A stretch of DNA of 64,000 nt from Clostridium sp. AWRP (lineage in GTDB: Bacteria; Bacillota; Clostridia; Clostridiales; Clostridiaceae): NCBI RefSeq assembly GCF_004006395.2, contig NZ_CP029758.2, forward strand, positions 2,976,001 to 3,040,000. Reading direction: 5' to 3'. The position numbers and the translations under genes are program-made. This document shows positions 52,271-62,402 of the stretch, piece after piece (position 1 is the first letter of the stretch; the number at the start of each line of letters is the position of its first letter). The notes under the pieces were generated by a model that was not told the origin of the DNA, ran no database searches, and saw only the letters and a program-made list of their open reading frames with translations.

Positions 52271-53470
52271 ATGAGTTCCCATAAATCAGAATTAGTAAGT
52301 ATCGGCAAATTCGCCCAAAAATCAGGTGTTACCTTGAGGACTTTAAGGTACTATGACAAAATAGGTCTTTTAAAACCCTGTTCCTATACTGAGTCTGGTC
52401 ACCGATTATATAATGTTGAAGATTTTGGTAAGCTTCAAAAAATACTTACTCTTAAATTTATAGGTCTTTCACTTGAGGATATATCTAAAATAATGAACTA
52501 TGATTTAAATCAGGGTGACTTAAAAAGATCTCTCCAAATACAAAAAAAGATAATGAAAGAAAAAATATACCACATTGAAGCTGTAATAAAATCCATAGAT
52601 GAAGCTGTTCATATGCTTGACAATAACAAGGAACTCAATTGGAACAAGTTTATAAACATAATAAGCATAGTAAATACAGATCAAAAGTGGATGGAACAAT
52701 ACGAAAATGCCTCTAATTTAAAAGCCAGAATAAGAATTCATGAACTTTTCAGCACAAATAAGCGAGGATGGATGAAATGGTTTTTTAATCAATTAAATAT
52801 TCCTTTCAAATCTTCTATTTTGGAACTTGGATGTGGTAATGGGGAATTATGGCAAAAAAATCTAGATAAAATTCCTGAAGGTTGGGACATTACTCTTACT
52901 GATTTTTCCCCTGGAATGCTTCAGGATACAAAAAATAATTTAGGCATTAATTCAAAAAGATTTACATTTAAAATAGCAGATGTACAAAATATACCTTATG
53001 AGGACAATAGTTTCGATGTAATAATAGCAAATCATGTATTATACCATGTAGGTGATGTAGACAAATCCCTTTCAGAGATTTATCGTGTTTTAAAACCTAA
53101 AGGTTATTTTTATGCCTCAACTGTAGGTAAAAATCATATGAAGGAAATGAGAGAAATCGTTAAAAAATATAACTTTAAGAATATAACTACAGATAGTTTT
53201 AATATTACAGAAAGTTTTCAACTTGAAAATGGTCTGTTAAAACTCTCTAAGTGGTTTAAGAATGTAAAAATGAAAAGATATAGTGATAACTTAAAGCTAA
53301 CAGCTGCATCTCCTCTCATAGATTATATATTTTCTATGCCTGGCAACACAAAAACTACATTTGACAAAAATAAACTTGAATCCTTTGCAGAGTACTTGCA
53401 GTCTGAAATAAACAAAAATGGGTATATTTATATAACAAAAGATACTGGTTTTTTTGAAAGTAGGAAATAG
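52271..53470 (+). CDS. MerR-type regulator fused to SAM-dependent methyltransferase
   Basis: A 399-aa protein. The N-terminal MerR HTH and dimerisation helix (VSIGKFAQKSGVTLRTLRYYDKIGLLKP, residues 10-37) are followed by a class I methyltransferase domain (motif I SILELGCGNGELWQ near residue 183; NHVLYHVGDVDKSLSEIYRVLKP). The MerR part could sense the compound or product that the enzyme methylates. Single gene with its own MerR-style promoter. Substrate unknown. Confidence 0.85.
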   Translation: MSSHKSELVSIGKFAQKSGVTLRTLRYYDKIGLLKPCSYTESGHRLYNVEDFGKLQKILTLKFIGLSLEDISKIMNYDLNQGDLKRSLQIQKKIMKEKIYHIEAVIKSIDEAVHMLDNNKELNWNKFINIISIVNTDQKWMEQYENASNLKARIRIHELFSTNKRGWMKWFFNQLNIPFKSSILELGCGNGELWQKNLDKIPEGWDITLTDFSPGMLQDTKNNLGINSKRFTFKIADVQNIPYEDNSFDVIIANHVLYHVGDVDKSLSEIYRVLKPKGYFYASTVGKNHMKEMREIVKKYNFKNITTDSFNITESFQLENGLLKLSKWFKNVKMKRYSDNLKLTAASPLIDYIFSMPGNTKTTFDKNKLESFAEYLQSEINKNGYIYITKDTGFFESRK

Positions 53471-53542
53471 TTTTATACATCAACCTACAATCTAAAAACT
53501 TATATAATAAACAACGAAACAAAATGAAAGGATTGATTATAA

Positions 53543-54721
53543 ATGAATAAGAAAATACCATTCTCACCACCAGATATAGGTGAAGACGAAATAAACGCAG
53601 TTGTAGAAGTTTTAAAATCAGGATGGATTACTACAGGTCCAAAATGTACTGAATTTGAAAAAAAGATTGCTGAATATTGTAATAGTGATAAAGCACTAGC
53701 TGTAAACAGTAATTCTGCTGGACTAGAACTTGTATTGAAGGAATTTGACATAAAAGCAGGAGATGAAGTCATAACTACTCCTTATACTTATACTGCAACA
53801 GCAAGTGCAGCGATACGTAGAGGAATTAAACCAAAGTTAGTAGATATAGAAAAAGATTCTTTCTTAATTGATTTAGAAAAATTAGCAGATGCTATAACAC
53901 CTAAGACAAAAGCTATATATACAGTAGATGTTGCAGGAGTACCTATAGATTATGATGCTGTTCGCAAAATATTAAAGGATAAAAATCGTGAGGATATAAT
54001 TTTTGTATCGGATTCCGCTCACTCTTTTGGTGCAAAATACAAAGGCAAAAGAGTTGGTTCGCAAGCTGATTTCCACGTTTTCTCCTTTCATGCAGTAAAA
54101 AATTTCACTACTGCCGAAGGTGGTGCAATAACATTTAGCGAGAATGATAAATTTGGTAAAAAAGACTTATATAAGGATTTTAAGTTGGAATCCCTACACG
54201 GTCAATCAAAAGATGCTCTTTCCAAAATGCAGGCAGGTGCATGGAAATATGATATAGTTACCGATGGAGGTAAATGCAATTTAACTGATATAGCTGCAGC
54301 TATAGGTTTGGCACAATTCCCAAGATATGAAGAAATGCTAAAAAAACGTAAAGCTATATTTGATTTATATACTAAATTTTTAAGTGAAAAGGATTGGGCT
54401 ATAATTCCATTTAAAAAAGATGCTATACGTGAAACTTCATACCACTTATATCTTCTTCGCATAAAAGACTTTAGTGAAGATCAAAGAAATGAAGTAATAA
54501 AATCCCTTGCGGCAAAAGATATAGCTACTAATGTTCACTATACTCCTTTACCTATGTTTACACTTTACAAAAATTTAGGTTACGATATAAAGGATTATCC
54601 AAATGCATATAATCACTATGCAAATGAAATTTCTGTACCAGTTTATTCTCTTCTTAAATTGGAAGATGCAGAATATGTCGTTAAAGAATTAATTTCTGCT
54701 GTAGAAAAAGTCATGAAATAA
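53543..54721 (+). CDS. DegT/DnrJ/EryC1/StrS aminotransferase 1
   Basis: A 392-aa PLP enzyme of the sugar aminotransferase family; Lys186 (SFHAVKNFTTAEGG) should bind PLP. Residues YTYTATASAA and SDSAHSFG are typical. Such enzymes aminate keto-sugar nucleotides for cell-surface glycans or antibiotics. Lies 20 bases before a second paralogue, forming an operon of two. RBS GAAAGGA. Confidence 0.88.
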   Translation: MNKKIPFSPPDIGEDEINAVVEVLKSGWITTGPKCTEFEKKIAEYCNSDKALAVNSNSAGLELVLKEFDIKAGDEVITTPYTYTATASAAIRRGIKPKLVDIEKDSFLIDLEKLADAITPKTKAIYTVDVAGVPIDYDAVRKILKDKNREDIIFVSDSAHSFGAKYKGKRVGSQADFHVFSFHAVKNFTTAEGGAITFSENDKFGKKDLYKDFKLESLHGQSKDALSKMQAGAWKYDIVTDGGKCNLTDIAAAIGLAQFPRYEEMLKKRKAIFDLYTKFLSEKDWAIIPFKKDAIRETSYHLYLLRIKDFSEDQRNEVIKSLAAKDIATNVHYTPLPMFTLYKNLGYDIKDYPNAYNHYANEISVPVYSLLKLEDAEYVVKELISAVEKVMK

Positions 54722-54741
54722 ATTGAAAGCGAGGACGAAAA

Positions 54742-55863
54742 ATGAAAGTTAATTTTTTTACACCTACAAGAGAATACTTAGAAAAGAAAGAAGAATTTGA
54801 TAAGGCTATATCAGCTGTACTTGAAAGTGGAAGTTTTATATTTGGACCTCAAGTATCAGAACTTGAAGAAGAAATAAAAAAATATACAGGAGCTAAGCAT
54901 GCTATAGCTGTAGCTTCTGGAACAGATGCACTTTTGGTTTCTTCTCATGCACTTGGATTTAAAGCTGGAGATGAAATTATAACTTCCCCTTTTACATTTT
55001 TAGCTTCAACTTCTTGTATAGCTAAATTAAATGCAAAACCAGTTTTTGTTGATGTAGATGAAGATACTTTTAATCTAGATGCAAATAAAATAGAAGAAAA
55101 AATAACTTCAAAAACTGCAAGTATATTACCAATACATCTTTTTTCACAGATGGCAGACATGGACAAAATAATGAATATAGCATCCAAGCATAATTTAAGT
55201 GTTTTAGAAGACGCTGCAGAAGCTTTTGGAATGCAGTGGGGAGGTTCCTCAAGTGAATACAAACATTCTGGTACTATAGGAGATATTGGTATTTATTCAT
55301 TTTTTCCAACAAAAACACTAGGTGGTTATGGCGACGGAGGAATGATAGTAACTAATAATGACAAGTTAGCTGAAACTGCTAAAATGCTTAGAGTACATGG
55401 TGCTTCTAAAAAATATCATTATGACTATATAGGATATAATTCAAGACTTGATTCTATTCAAGCTGCTGTACTTTTAGTTAAACTAAAATATATAGATAAT
55501 GCACTTAAACAAAGACAAAAGGTAGCTGATTGGTACAAAGAAAGACTTGCTGATTGTGACTATATAAAACTTCCTACAGTTAAAGGAAATCAAAAGCCAG
55601 TATATTATGCATTTAATACATTAGTAGAAAAAAGAGATGAACTTGCTGCATACTTAAAGGGAAATGAAATTGGAACTAGTATTTATTATCCAATCCCTCT
55701 TCATCTTCAAAAATGCTTTGATTATTTAGGCTATAAAAAGGGTGATTTCCCTGTAGCTGAAAAACTTTCAACTAAAGTTTTAGCTCTTCCTATATACCCT
55801 GAAATAACTGAAGATGAAGTTAACTTTGTGTGCGAAACTATTAAAAAATTCTATACAAAGTAA
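54742..55863 (+). CDS. DegT/DnrJ/EryC1/StrS aminotransferase 2
   Basis: A 373-aa PLP-dependent sugar aminotransferase; PLP lysine K191 (SFFPTKTLGGYGDGG), with FTFLASTSCIAKL and EDAAEAFGMQW. It is clearly diverged from its upstream neighbour, so the two probably act on different keto-sugars. The rest of the pathway (dehydratase, acetyltransferase) is not in the window. Confidence 0.88.
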   Translation: MKVNFFTPTREYLEKKEEFDKAISAVLESGSFIFGPQVSELEEEIKKYTGAKHAIAVASGTDALLVSSHALGFKAGDEIITSPFTFLASTSCIAKLNAKPVFVDVDEDTFNLDANKIEEKITSKTASILPIHLFSQMADMDKIMNIASKHNLSVLEDAAEAFGMQWGGSSSEYKHSGTIGDIGIYSFFPTKTLGGYGDGGMIVTNNDKLAETAKMLRVHGASKKYHYDYIGYNSRLDSIQAAVLLVKLKYIDNALKQRQKVADWYKERLADCDYIKLPTVKGNQKPVYYAFNTLVEKRDELAAYLKGNEIGTSIYYPIPLHLQKCFDYLGYKKGDFPVAEKLSTKVLALPIYPEITEDEVNFVCETIKKFYTK

Positions 55864-55927
55864 CATTATACAAAAAGCAGTATTTAGTTTTTATACTAAG
55901 TACTGCTTTACAAAATTAAACACATTT

Positions 55928-56623
55928 TCAAAGCATTATATATATTTTATCCGAGAGTGTAAGCTCTCCAGGATTCCAGCACCTTTTAGGACATTTCATA
56001 ATTTTGTATGGCATATGCAAGTCATTTATGAACTTATAAAATTCATTATCAAGCCAGGGAGGAGTCCAACTTCCCGACCTACATATGTGAATTACATTTA
56101 TGTTCTTATTTACTAAATGCTCTACCTTAGGATACTTTATAGAAAACGATTTATTTATTTCCTCAAATTCACTTTTTTCTTCATAAGTATAAGGACTATA
56201 AACTATACTTGCCTTTCTTACAATACTGTCTTTTAAAAGTTTTCCAAGCCAATTGGCACAATTCAATTCAAAATCAAGTGACTTCATCCCACCGTAACCC
56301 AAATCAGAATGTGCATCAAAATTTATAACTTCATCACAATTATTGTTTTGAGCTATGAAATAAGAAAACTTATGGGAGTCAGATACATATACCTTAGCTT
56401 TACTTTCTATGAAAAAACATTGTTTTATTTTACTCCAAAAGCCTTTCAGTTCATTACCGGTTCTAACTGTTTTTTCAATGTTTTCTCCCATTTGCCTATT
56501 TTTAAAATATCTCCTATACCACAATATAATATTTGTTCTCTTATTCTCAATATAAGAGCCGCACCATTCCTCTCTTATAGGAATAAAATAATCCCAATCA
56601 ATGCTGAGAAGATTTTTTTTCAT
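55928..56623 (-). CDS. UPF0489 family protein (arginase-fold-like)
   Basis: A 231-aa protein with the UPF0489 signature NFDAHSDLGYGG, whose DAHSD resembles the metal-binding motif of arginase/deacetylases, and an N-terminal SIDWDYFIP. Function unknown. The start at 56623 has GAGGTG 7 bases upstream; a GTG five codons earlier overlaps that site. Two tryptophan-rich stretches lie near the C terminus. Confidence 0.75.
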   Translation of the reverse strand: MKKNLLSIDWDYFIPIREEWCGSYIENKRTNIILWYRRYFKNRQMGENIEKTVRTGNELKGFWSKIKQCFFIESKAKVYVSDSHKFSYFIAQNNNCDEVINFDAHSDLGYGGMKSLDFELNCANWLGKLLKDSIVRKASIVYSPYTYEEKSEFEEINKSFSIKYPKVEHLVNKNINVIHICRSGSWTPPWLDNEFYKFINDLHMPYKIMKCPKRCWNPGELTLSDKIYIML

Positions 56624-56689
56624 AGCAATACACCTCACATATAACTATAATGTTACACTACCAGCATTAATTTTTAAACCTTTCAAATA

Positions 56690-57908
56690 CTAATTTTTAA
56701 CATAAGATATCCACATATTTCTTATATTTTTATAATATTCATCCCCCGTAATATTATAAAGCACATTCATTTCTTCAATGTGAATACAATGATAAAAGTC
56801 AGAACTGCTGGGAGGTCCATTTTTTATAATGTGATATAAATCATAGGATGTGAAATTCCCTATATCATAATAGGGCAGTATATATTTTAAGCTTAGGAGT
56901 CCTTTATTCCAGTATCTTTTAGCCATGTTAGAATAGTATATATTTTGAGGACAGTGTACACTGCTCCAATCATATAAACCTATCAATGTAAATATATACC
57001 CGTTTAATGTATAGGTAGACGTTTTTCCCACATACTGCTGAAAAAATATCTTGTCTTCAAGACTTTTATCTAAAGCACTTAGATTATCCATAACACCACC
57101 TTCTGAAACAGGCGTTAAAAGATATTTAAGTACTCTCTGTCCTGCATTTATATACTTTGAATTTTTAGTTAAATGATAGGCTCTAGTAAATACACTAAGT
57201 GCCTGCCCCTGGGACATACTTGAAGCCCATCCTTCATTTAAGCACTCATAATATCCAAATTTAAACTCATATCTTAGAGATCCATCTTTTTTTATACTCT
57301 TTATTAAAAAATCCGCTGTATTTAAAAATTTATCTTTATTAGCTCCAGTATCCATATATCCATCATATAAATAAAGTGCATATTGGCATATAGTAACTGC
57401 ATTGTAATAAAATTTGCCATTGTATTTTACCATAGGTATGCCATTTTTATCATATTTAAAACTAGGAGACTCAAGATAAGCCCAATCCGGCTGATAATTA
57501 AAATATTTTTTTACAGGATCATATTCTTTATATAATGTGTAATTACACTTATTGTTTTTATAATAGTCGGCACCACTTTTCCCAATATTCATATACTCCG
57601 GGAGGAAAGAATACTTATCTAAAACTGGCACTTTCCTCTCTGCAAGCAGTTTACATATTTTTGCTTCGTTTATAATACTTTTAGACATATTCTTATTTTC
57701 TAAAACTATATTATATCCTTCTATAGCTTTTGAATATTTTTTTTGATTTTGCAACCTTCTGCTATTTTTTAGTATACTTTTGACTTCATTTTCAGATACT
57801 TCACCCACTCTTAAAAGCTTTTGCTGCTCCAGTAAACAAAATTATATTAATAACCAAAATTATAACTGTACATATTATCCTTGGAATTATATTTTTCTTG
57901 AATTTCAT
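56690..57908 (-). pseudogene. Glucuronyl C5-epimerase-like exported protein, frameshifted
   Basis: The main frame (56690-57808, 372 aa) matches the C-terminal domain of D-glucuronyl C5-epimerases (NAVTICQYALYLYDGYMDTG; ECLNEGWASSMSQGQALSVF) but has no ribosome site or signal. Just upstream, ATG 57908 with AAAGGAGA opens a 35-codon frame coding a classical signal peptide (MKFKKNIIPRIICTVIILVI..., ending GAAKAFKSG) that hits TGA at 57801-57803. Removing one G from the GGG at 57804-57806 joins them as ...AKAFKSGEVSENE. So either the gene is frameshifted or the base is a sequence error. Confidence 0.7.
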
Positions 57909-58250
57909 ATTCTCTCCTTTTATGATTTTCAAATAATATTAACCTATTATAACTTTTAATATTATTTTCTAATATATAAAAATATATTCTAAACTTTAAT
58001 CATCGCTTTCCCGTTTTATAGATACATATAATTTGATACATAAAAATGAAAGAGACTGGCTTTTAACAAAATTTCAATTCTTTTATATTTTCCTTAATAA
58101 TCATCATTTTTTTGTAACTTTTAAATCTAAAATTTTATACTTGATAACATAGAATAATAAAATTAAATAATTATATAGAACTATGTATGTTATCCACAAC
58201 TTTGATAAATAATATTATAAAATTATATATTAAGGTGGCTTATTATAACT
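57909..58250. other. AT-rich gap before the germination operon
   Basis: 342 bp, very AT-rich. It should hold the forespore promoter (sigma-G type expected from biology) of the ger operon and the promoter of the epimerase gene. I could not pick a convincing -35/-10 pair and saw no repeat or coding frame. Confidence 0.35.
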
Positions 58251-59783
58251 ATGTGTAATGAACACACAAAATCTAATAACAAAACTTCACATGAAAGCTT
58301 TTTAGAGAATTACATACTTAGTAATTCTCTTCAGTCAAATGTAAGTCTAATTAAAGAGATCTTTAATGATGATGATACACTTGTCGTAAGATATTTCGAA
58401 AACCAAAAAAACAATAGTGTTAAATGTTGCATAATCTTTCTTCAAGAAATGATAGACAATGAAACAATAAACACAAATATTATAAAGCCAATAATTGAAA
58501 GTACCTATTTAAATGAAGAACATAGTAACATTGAAAATATTTTGAATCACATAATCTTTTCAAACAACGTTAACAAAACTAATGATGTAAATAAGATCAT
58601 TGAATCCATCTTAAATGGCAATACAGTTCTTTTTTTAGGAAGTGAATCAGAAGCTTTAATTGTAAGTACTATTGGGTGGAAAAGTAGAGAGATTAAAGAG
58701 CCAGAAGGAGAAAAAACAATACGAGGTCCAAGAGAAGGATTTACAGAATCTCTTATGGTAAATATTTCCATGGTAAGAAGAAAACTATTAACTCCAGACT
58801 TAAAGTTTAAATTTAGAGTTTTAGGCACACGAACACAAACAAAAATTTGCTTATGTTATATAGATGGTATCGTCAATAACAAAATACTTGATGAGTTAAA
58901 TAAAAGACTAAATAGCATTGATATAGACGGAACTTTAGCTTCTGGTTACATACAAGAACTTATTAATGATGAACCTTTTTCGCCATTTAAGACAATAGGA
59001 AATACCGAAAGACCAGATATCGTTGCAGCCAAATTATTGGAAGGACGTATTGCAATAATGGTAGATGCCACTCCTATTGTGTTAACTGTGCCACATATTT
59101 TTATTGAACTTTTCCAGGCTAATGAAGATTATTATATTAATTTTTATTTTTCTTCCATAAGCAGATTGCTGAGAATACTAAGTTTTATAATAACTATAAG
59201 CCTGCCTTCACTTTTTATAGCGTTAACTACATTCCATATTGAAGCAATACCTACACCACTTGCTATAAGCATATCTGCGGCACGACAGGATGTACCCTTT
59301 CCAACTGTAGTAGAAGCTTTGGGACTTTTACTAACATTTGAAATTCTTAGGGAAACTGGTGTGCGAATGCCAAATCAAATTGGGCAGGCTTTCAGCATAG
59401 TGGGTGCACTAGTATTAGGTCAAGCAGCAGTTGATGCCAGATTTGTAAGTGCACCAATGATAATTGTCATAGCCCTTACAGGAATAACTGGACTTGCGAT
59501 TCCAAAAGTTAAAGGAGCCTCTATTTTATTGAGAATAATATTATTAATATTTTCTTCCATATTAGGACTGTATGGTTTTATTTTTGGAATCATAGGATTA
59601 ATGATTCATTTATTCAAAATGCGTTCTTTTGGAGTACCTTACATGCTCAGTCTCATGACATTAAAACCTCAAGATTTAAAAGATACTGCTATAAGAGCTC
59701 CCTGGTTTTACATGAAATACCGTCCAAAATTTATTGCTGCCAATAATTTAATAAGGAAATCATCTGGAGGTAGTAAAAATTGA
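58251..59783 (+). CDS. Spore germinant receptor subunit A (GerA family)
   Basis: A 510-aa A-subunit with a large hydrophilic N-terminal domain, then about five membrane helices. Family motifs include EGDTVLFL-like GNTVLFLGSE, GPREGFTESLMVNISMVRR and PFPTVVEALGLLLTFEILRETGVRMP. It sits in the spore inner membrane and senses nutrients with the B, C and D subunits. AAGGTGG precedes the start. First gene of the operon; the C-subunit gene overlaps its stop (TTGA). Confidence 0.93.
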   Translation: MCNEHTKSNNKTSHESFLENYILSNSLQSNVSLIKEIFNDDDTLVVRYFENQKNNSVKCCIIFLQEMIDNETINTNIIKPIIESTYLNEEHSNIENILNHIIFSNNVNKTNDVNKIIESILNGNTVLFLGSESEALIVSTIGWKSREIKEPEGEKTIRGPREGFTESLMVNISMVRRKLLTPDLKFKFRVLGTRTQTKICLCYIDGIVNNKILDELNKRLNSIDIDGTLASGYIQELINDEPFSPFKTIGNTERPDIVAAKLLEGRIAIMVDATPIVLTVPHIFIELFQANEDYYINFYFSSISRLLRILSFIITISLPSLFIALTTFHIEAIPTPLAISISAARQDVPFPTVVEALGLLLTFEILRETGVRMPNQIGQAFSIVGALVLGQAAVDARFVSAPMIIVIALTGITGLAIPKVKGASILLRIILLIFSSILGLYGFIFGIIGLMIHLFKMRSFGVPYMLSLMTLKPQDLKDTAIRAPWFYMKYRPKFIAANNLIRKSSGGSKN

Positions 59784-60940
59784 AGATCAAAAAAAGAATA
59801 CTTCCCGTTTTACTATTACTATTATCCTCAGTACTATTATCCGGCTGCTGGAATTATACAGATATTGAAAAATATTCACTTGTAACAGGACTTTCACTGG
59901 ATAAGGATAAGAAAAACAATAAATATATAGTAAGTGCAGAAATACTTGACTTTCAAATGTCCGGAGAAGGAGCCAAAACAATATCGAATGTAATTGAATC
60001 CGAAGGAAACACTATATTTGATGCAATACGAAATATGATAAATTTTACTGGTAAAAAATTATATTGGGGTCACGCAAGAGTTTTTATTATAAGTAAGGAT
60101 ATAGCAGAAGAAGGTGTCATTCCATCACTTGACTTATGTTACAGAGGGGCTGAAATAAGAGAAGAAATGTATGTGCTAATTTCAAACAGAGCCACAGCAA
60201 AAGAAATTCTTCAAAGTAAGACTGTAAGCTCAAATTTAAAGTGTTTTGATATTACTAAAATGGTAGAAAATCAAAAAATACTTGGCAATGAACCTATTGT
60301 AAGGGTTTATGAACTGGTTAATGATATTGAAGAAAGCGATATATCTCCTGTTTTACCTCTCTGCGATATAAAAACAAATACTGATAAGCAAATTGTAGAA
60401 TTAAATGGTACAGCCGTATTTAAAAAAGATATACTTGTAGGATTCTTAAATAGAAAAGAATCAAAATATTTTCTTTTTGCAACAGATCAAATTGACAAAA
60501 CACTATTGGTTGAAAAAATTTCAGATGGCATCCAAAATACCAACATAACCTTAGAAGTATTTGGAAACAAAACAAAAATTAAGCCAGTATACAAAGATGG
60601 GAAACTAAGTATCGACATGAATCTTAGAATAGATGCATCAATTGCAGAGATTGAAGGAAGCAAAAATTTTATCAATAAAAACAATCTAAATGTCCTCAAA
60701 CAAGCCTCTGAAAAATCGCTAAAAAAGTCAATAAAAAATACTATTAATAAAGTACAAAATAAATATGATGCTGATATTTTTGGATTTGGTAAACATATAA
60801 GGGCTGACATGCCTTCAGCTTGGGATGATGTTAAAGATGAATGGAACGATGTCTTTAAAAACATAAATGTAAACGTAAATGTAGAAATTCAGCTTCGAAA
60901 TAGCTCAATTAATTCAAATGCAATTAGAAGAGGGATGTAA
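59780..60940 (+). CDS. Spore germinant receptor subunit C (Ger(x)C lipoprotein)
   Basis: A 386-aa lipoprotein: signal with LLSGC lipobox (Cys about residue 23), then the GerC pattern WNYTDIEKYSLVTGLSLDKD and FTGKKLYWGHARVFIIS. Displayed on the outer face of the spore inner membrane. TTG start overlapping the A-subunit stop, with GGAGG upstream. Confidence 0.92.
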   Translation: MKIKKRILPVLLLLLSSVLLSGCWNYTDIEKYSLVTGLSLDKDKKNNKYIVSAEILDFQMSGEGAKTISNVIESEGNTIFDAIRNMINFTGKKLYWGHARVFIISKDIAEEGVIPSLDLCYRGAEIREEMYVLISNRATAKEILQSKTVSSNLKCFDITKMVENQKILGNEPIVRVYELVNDIEESDISPVLPLCDIKTNTDKQIVELNGTAVFKKDILVGFLNRKESKYFLFATDQIDKTLLVEKISDGIQNTNITLEVFGNKTKIKPVYKDGKLSIDMNLRIDASIAEIEGSKNFINKNNLNVLKQASEKSLKKSIKNTINKVQNKYDADIFGFGKHIRADMPSAWDDVKDEWNDVFKNINVNVNVEIQLRNSSINSNAIRRGM

Positions 60941-60946
60941 TCTATA

Positions 60947-61165
60947 ATGTTATTTGCTTTATATCTTTTTATAATTATATTCTTTACTATACATGACTTA
61001 ATTCCAATAATTAGTATTAAAAATTGGAAATTGCTTACTATTTATGCATCTTTCATGCTATTTTCACTTATACTTGATATATTCTCTGCCTTCCATGTCA
61101 AAGTTCCTAGCTCAGCAGTACCAATAAGAAGATTTATTGAGTTTATATTCAAACTGCAAGGTTAA
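60947..61165 (+). CDS. Small germinant receptor D-like subunit
   Basis: A 72-aa protein with two hydrophobic helices (about 2-18 and 28-48) and a short basic tail. Size and position between the C and B genes match the small 'D' subunits described for GerA-type receptors, which modulate receptor function. AAGAGGGA-type site before the start. Sequence family is loosely conserved, so the call rests on context. Confidence 0.7.
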   Translation: MLFALYLFIIIFFTIHDLIPIISIKNWKLLTIYASFMLFSLILDIFSAFHVKVPSSAVPIRRFIEFIFKLQG

Positions 61166-61183
61166 TTGAAAGGAGGAAAATAC

Positions 61184-62287
61184 ATGGATAAACAAGTAAT
61201 ATCCAATTCCCAAGGTGTATGTATATTGACTATGTTCCTGATTGGTACTTCCATTGTACTGGGAGTTTCTAAAAATGCAAAACAAGATGCTTGGATATCC
61301 ATCGCACTAGGAATACTTATATCACTACCGATGGTTTTTGTCTATTCAAAACTACTTAATAATTTTCCTGGAAAAGATCTATATGATATTTTTCAGTATG
61401 TACTTGGTAAAAAATTGGGTAAAGCAATTTCAGTATTATTTATTTGGTATGTATTCCATCTGGGAGCTTTAGTAATAAGAGTTTTTTCCGAATTTGTAAA
61501 TGTTGTTTCATTTCCCGAAACACCTCAATTCATTTTTGCTATTTTTCTTGGTTTATTGTGCATTTGGATTGTAAAATCCGGTATTGAGGTTTTAGGTCGT
61601 TTTTCCATGTTTTTTTTACCATTACTTATGGTAATTACATTAATTATTGTACCTCTTCTCTATACTAACGCCCACTTTATAAATTTAAAGCCTATATTAT
61701 ATAACGATACAAAACAAGTTTTACTAGGAGCATTTTCTTCTTTTTCTTTTCCATTTACCCAGTCAGTTATCTTCACTACAGTTTTTCACTCACTGAGAAA
61801 TAAAAAGAAAATATTCAAGGTATTTCTTACAGGATTATTAATAAGTGGCACATATCTTTTATTATCTTCTATTAATAATATCATTGTTCTAGGAGTTCAA
61901 ACAACTACAGATTTATACTTCCCTCCATATACATCCACAAGAACGATTAAAATAGGTGATTTTATTGAAAGATTTGAAATTGTTATTGCATTGATATTTA
62001 TATTCATGGGATTTGTTAAAGTAAGCGTGTGCTTGTATGCAGCATCAACAGGCATTGCTAAAGTATTTAATATAAACAATTACGAAATAATGGCTGCTCC
62101 GATAGGACTTCTTATGATAAATTTATCACAAATACTATATAATAATACTATGGAAATGTTTCATTGGGCTAATAATATATATATGTATTATGCTGTTCCA
62201 TTTCAAGTAATCTTACCAATAGTAACATTGATTATTGCACAAATAAAATTAGGATCAAATAATTCAGCACCCAAAACACTAAAATAA
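61184..62287 (+). CDS. Spore germinant receptor subunit B (GerAB permease-like)
   Basis: A 367-aa membrane protein with ten helices of the GerAB/APC-like family (VISNSQGVCILTMFLIGTSIVLG; GRFSMFFLPLLMVITLIIVP). It is the nutrient-binding subunit of the receptor. The start at 61184 is taken because AAGGAGG lies upstream; an earlier in-frame start overlaps it. Last gene of the operon. Confidence 0.92.
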   Translation: MDKQVISNSQGVCILTMFLIGTSIVLGVSKNAKQDAWISIALGILISLPMVFVYSKLLNNFPGKDLYDIFQYVLGKKLGKAISVLFIWYVFHLGALVIRVFSEFVNVVSFPETPQFIFAIFLGLLCIWIVKSGIEVLGRFSMFFLPLLMVITLIIVPLLYTNAHFINLKPILYNDTKQVLLGAFSSFSFPFTQSVIFTTVFHSLRNKKKIFKVFLTGLLISGTYLLLSSINNIIVLGVQTTTDLYFPPYTSTRTIKIGDFIERFEIVIALIFIFMGFVKVSVCLYAASTGIAKVFNINNYEIMAAPIGLLMINLSQILYNNTMEMFHWANNIYMYYAVPFQVILPIVTLIIAQIKLGSNNSAPKTLK

Positions 62288-62302
62288 TTTAGTGCTTTGG
62301 GT
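62269..62302 (+). terminator. Terminator of the ger operon
   Basis: ACCCAAAACACTAAA pairs with TTTAGTGCTTTGGGT (one G-U pair), followed by AT-rich sequence; it overlaps the last codons of the B-subunit gene. Confidence 0.75.
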
Positions 62303-62402
62303 ATTTAATTACGTCAATATTACAATGTTGTAACTCCAAAGGAGATGTTATAAAGTGAAGTTTAATAAAAAAAGTATATTAGTCGATATTTTAATTTTGA
62401 AC

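Noticed and set aside
54945..55262. 105-codon minus-strand open frame
   Set aside because: Shadow of the second DegT aminotransferase gene.
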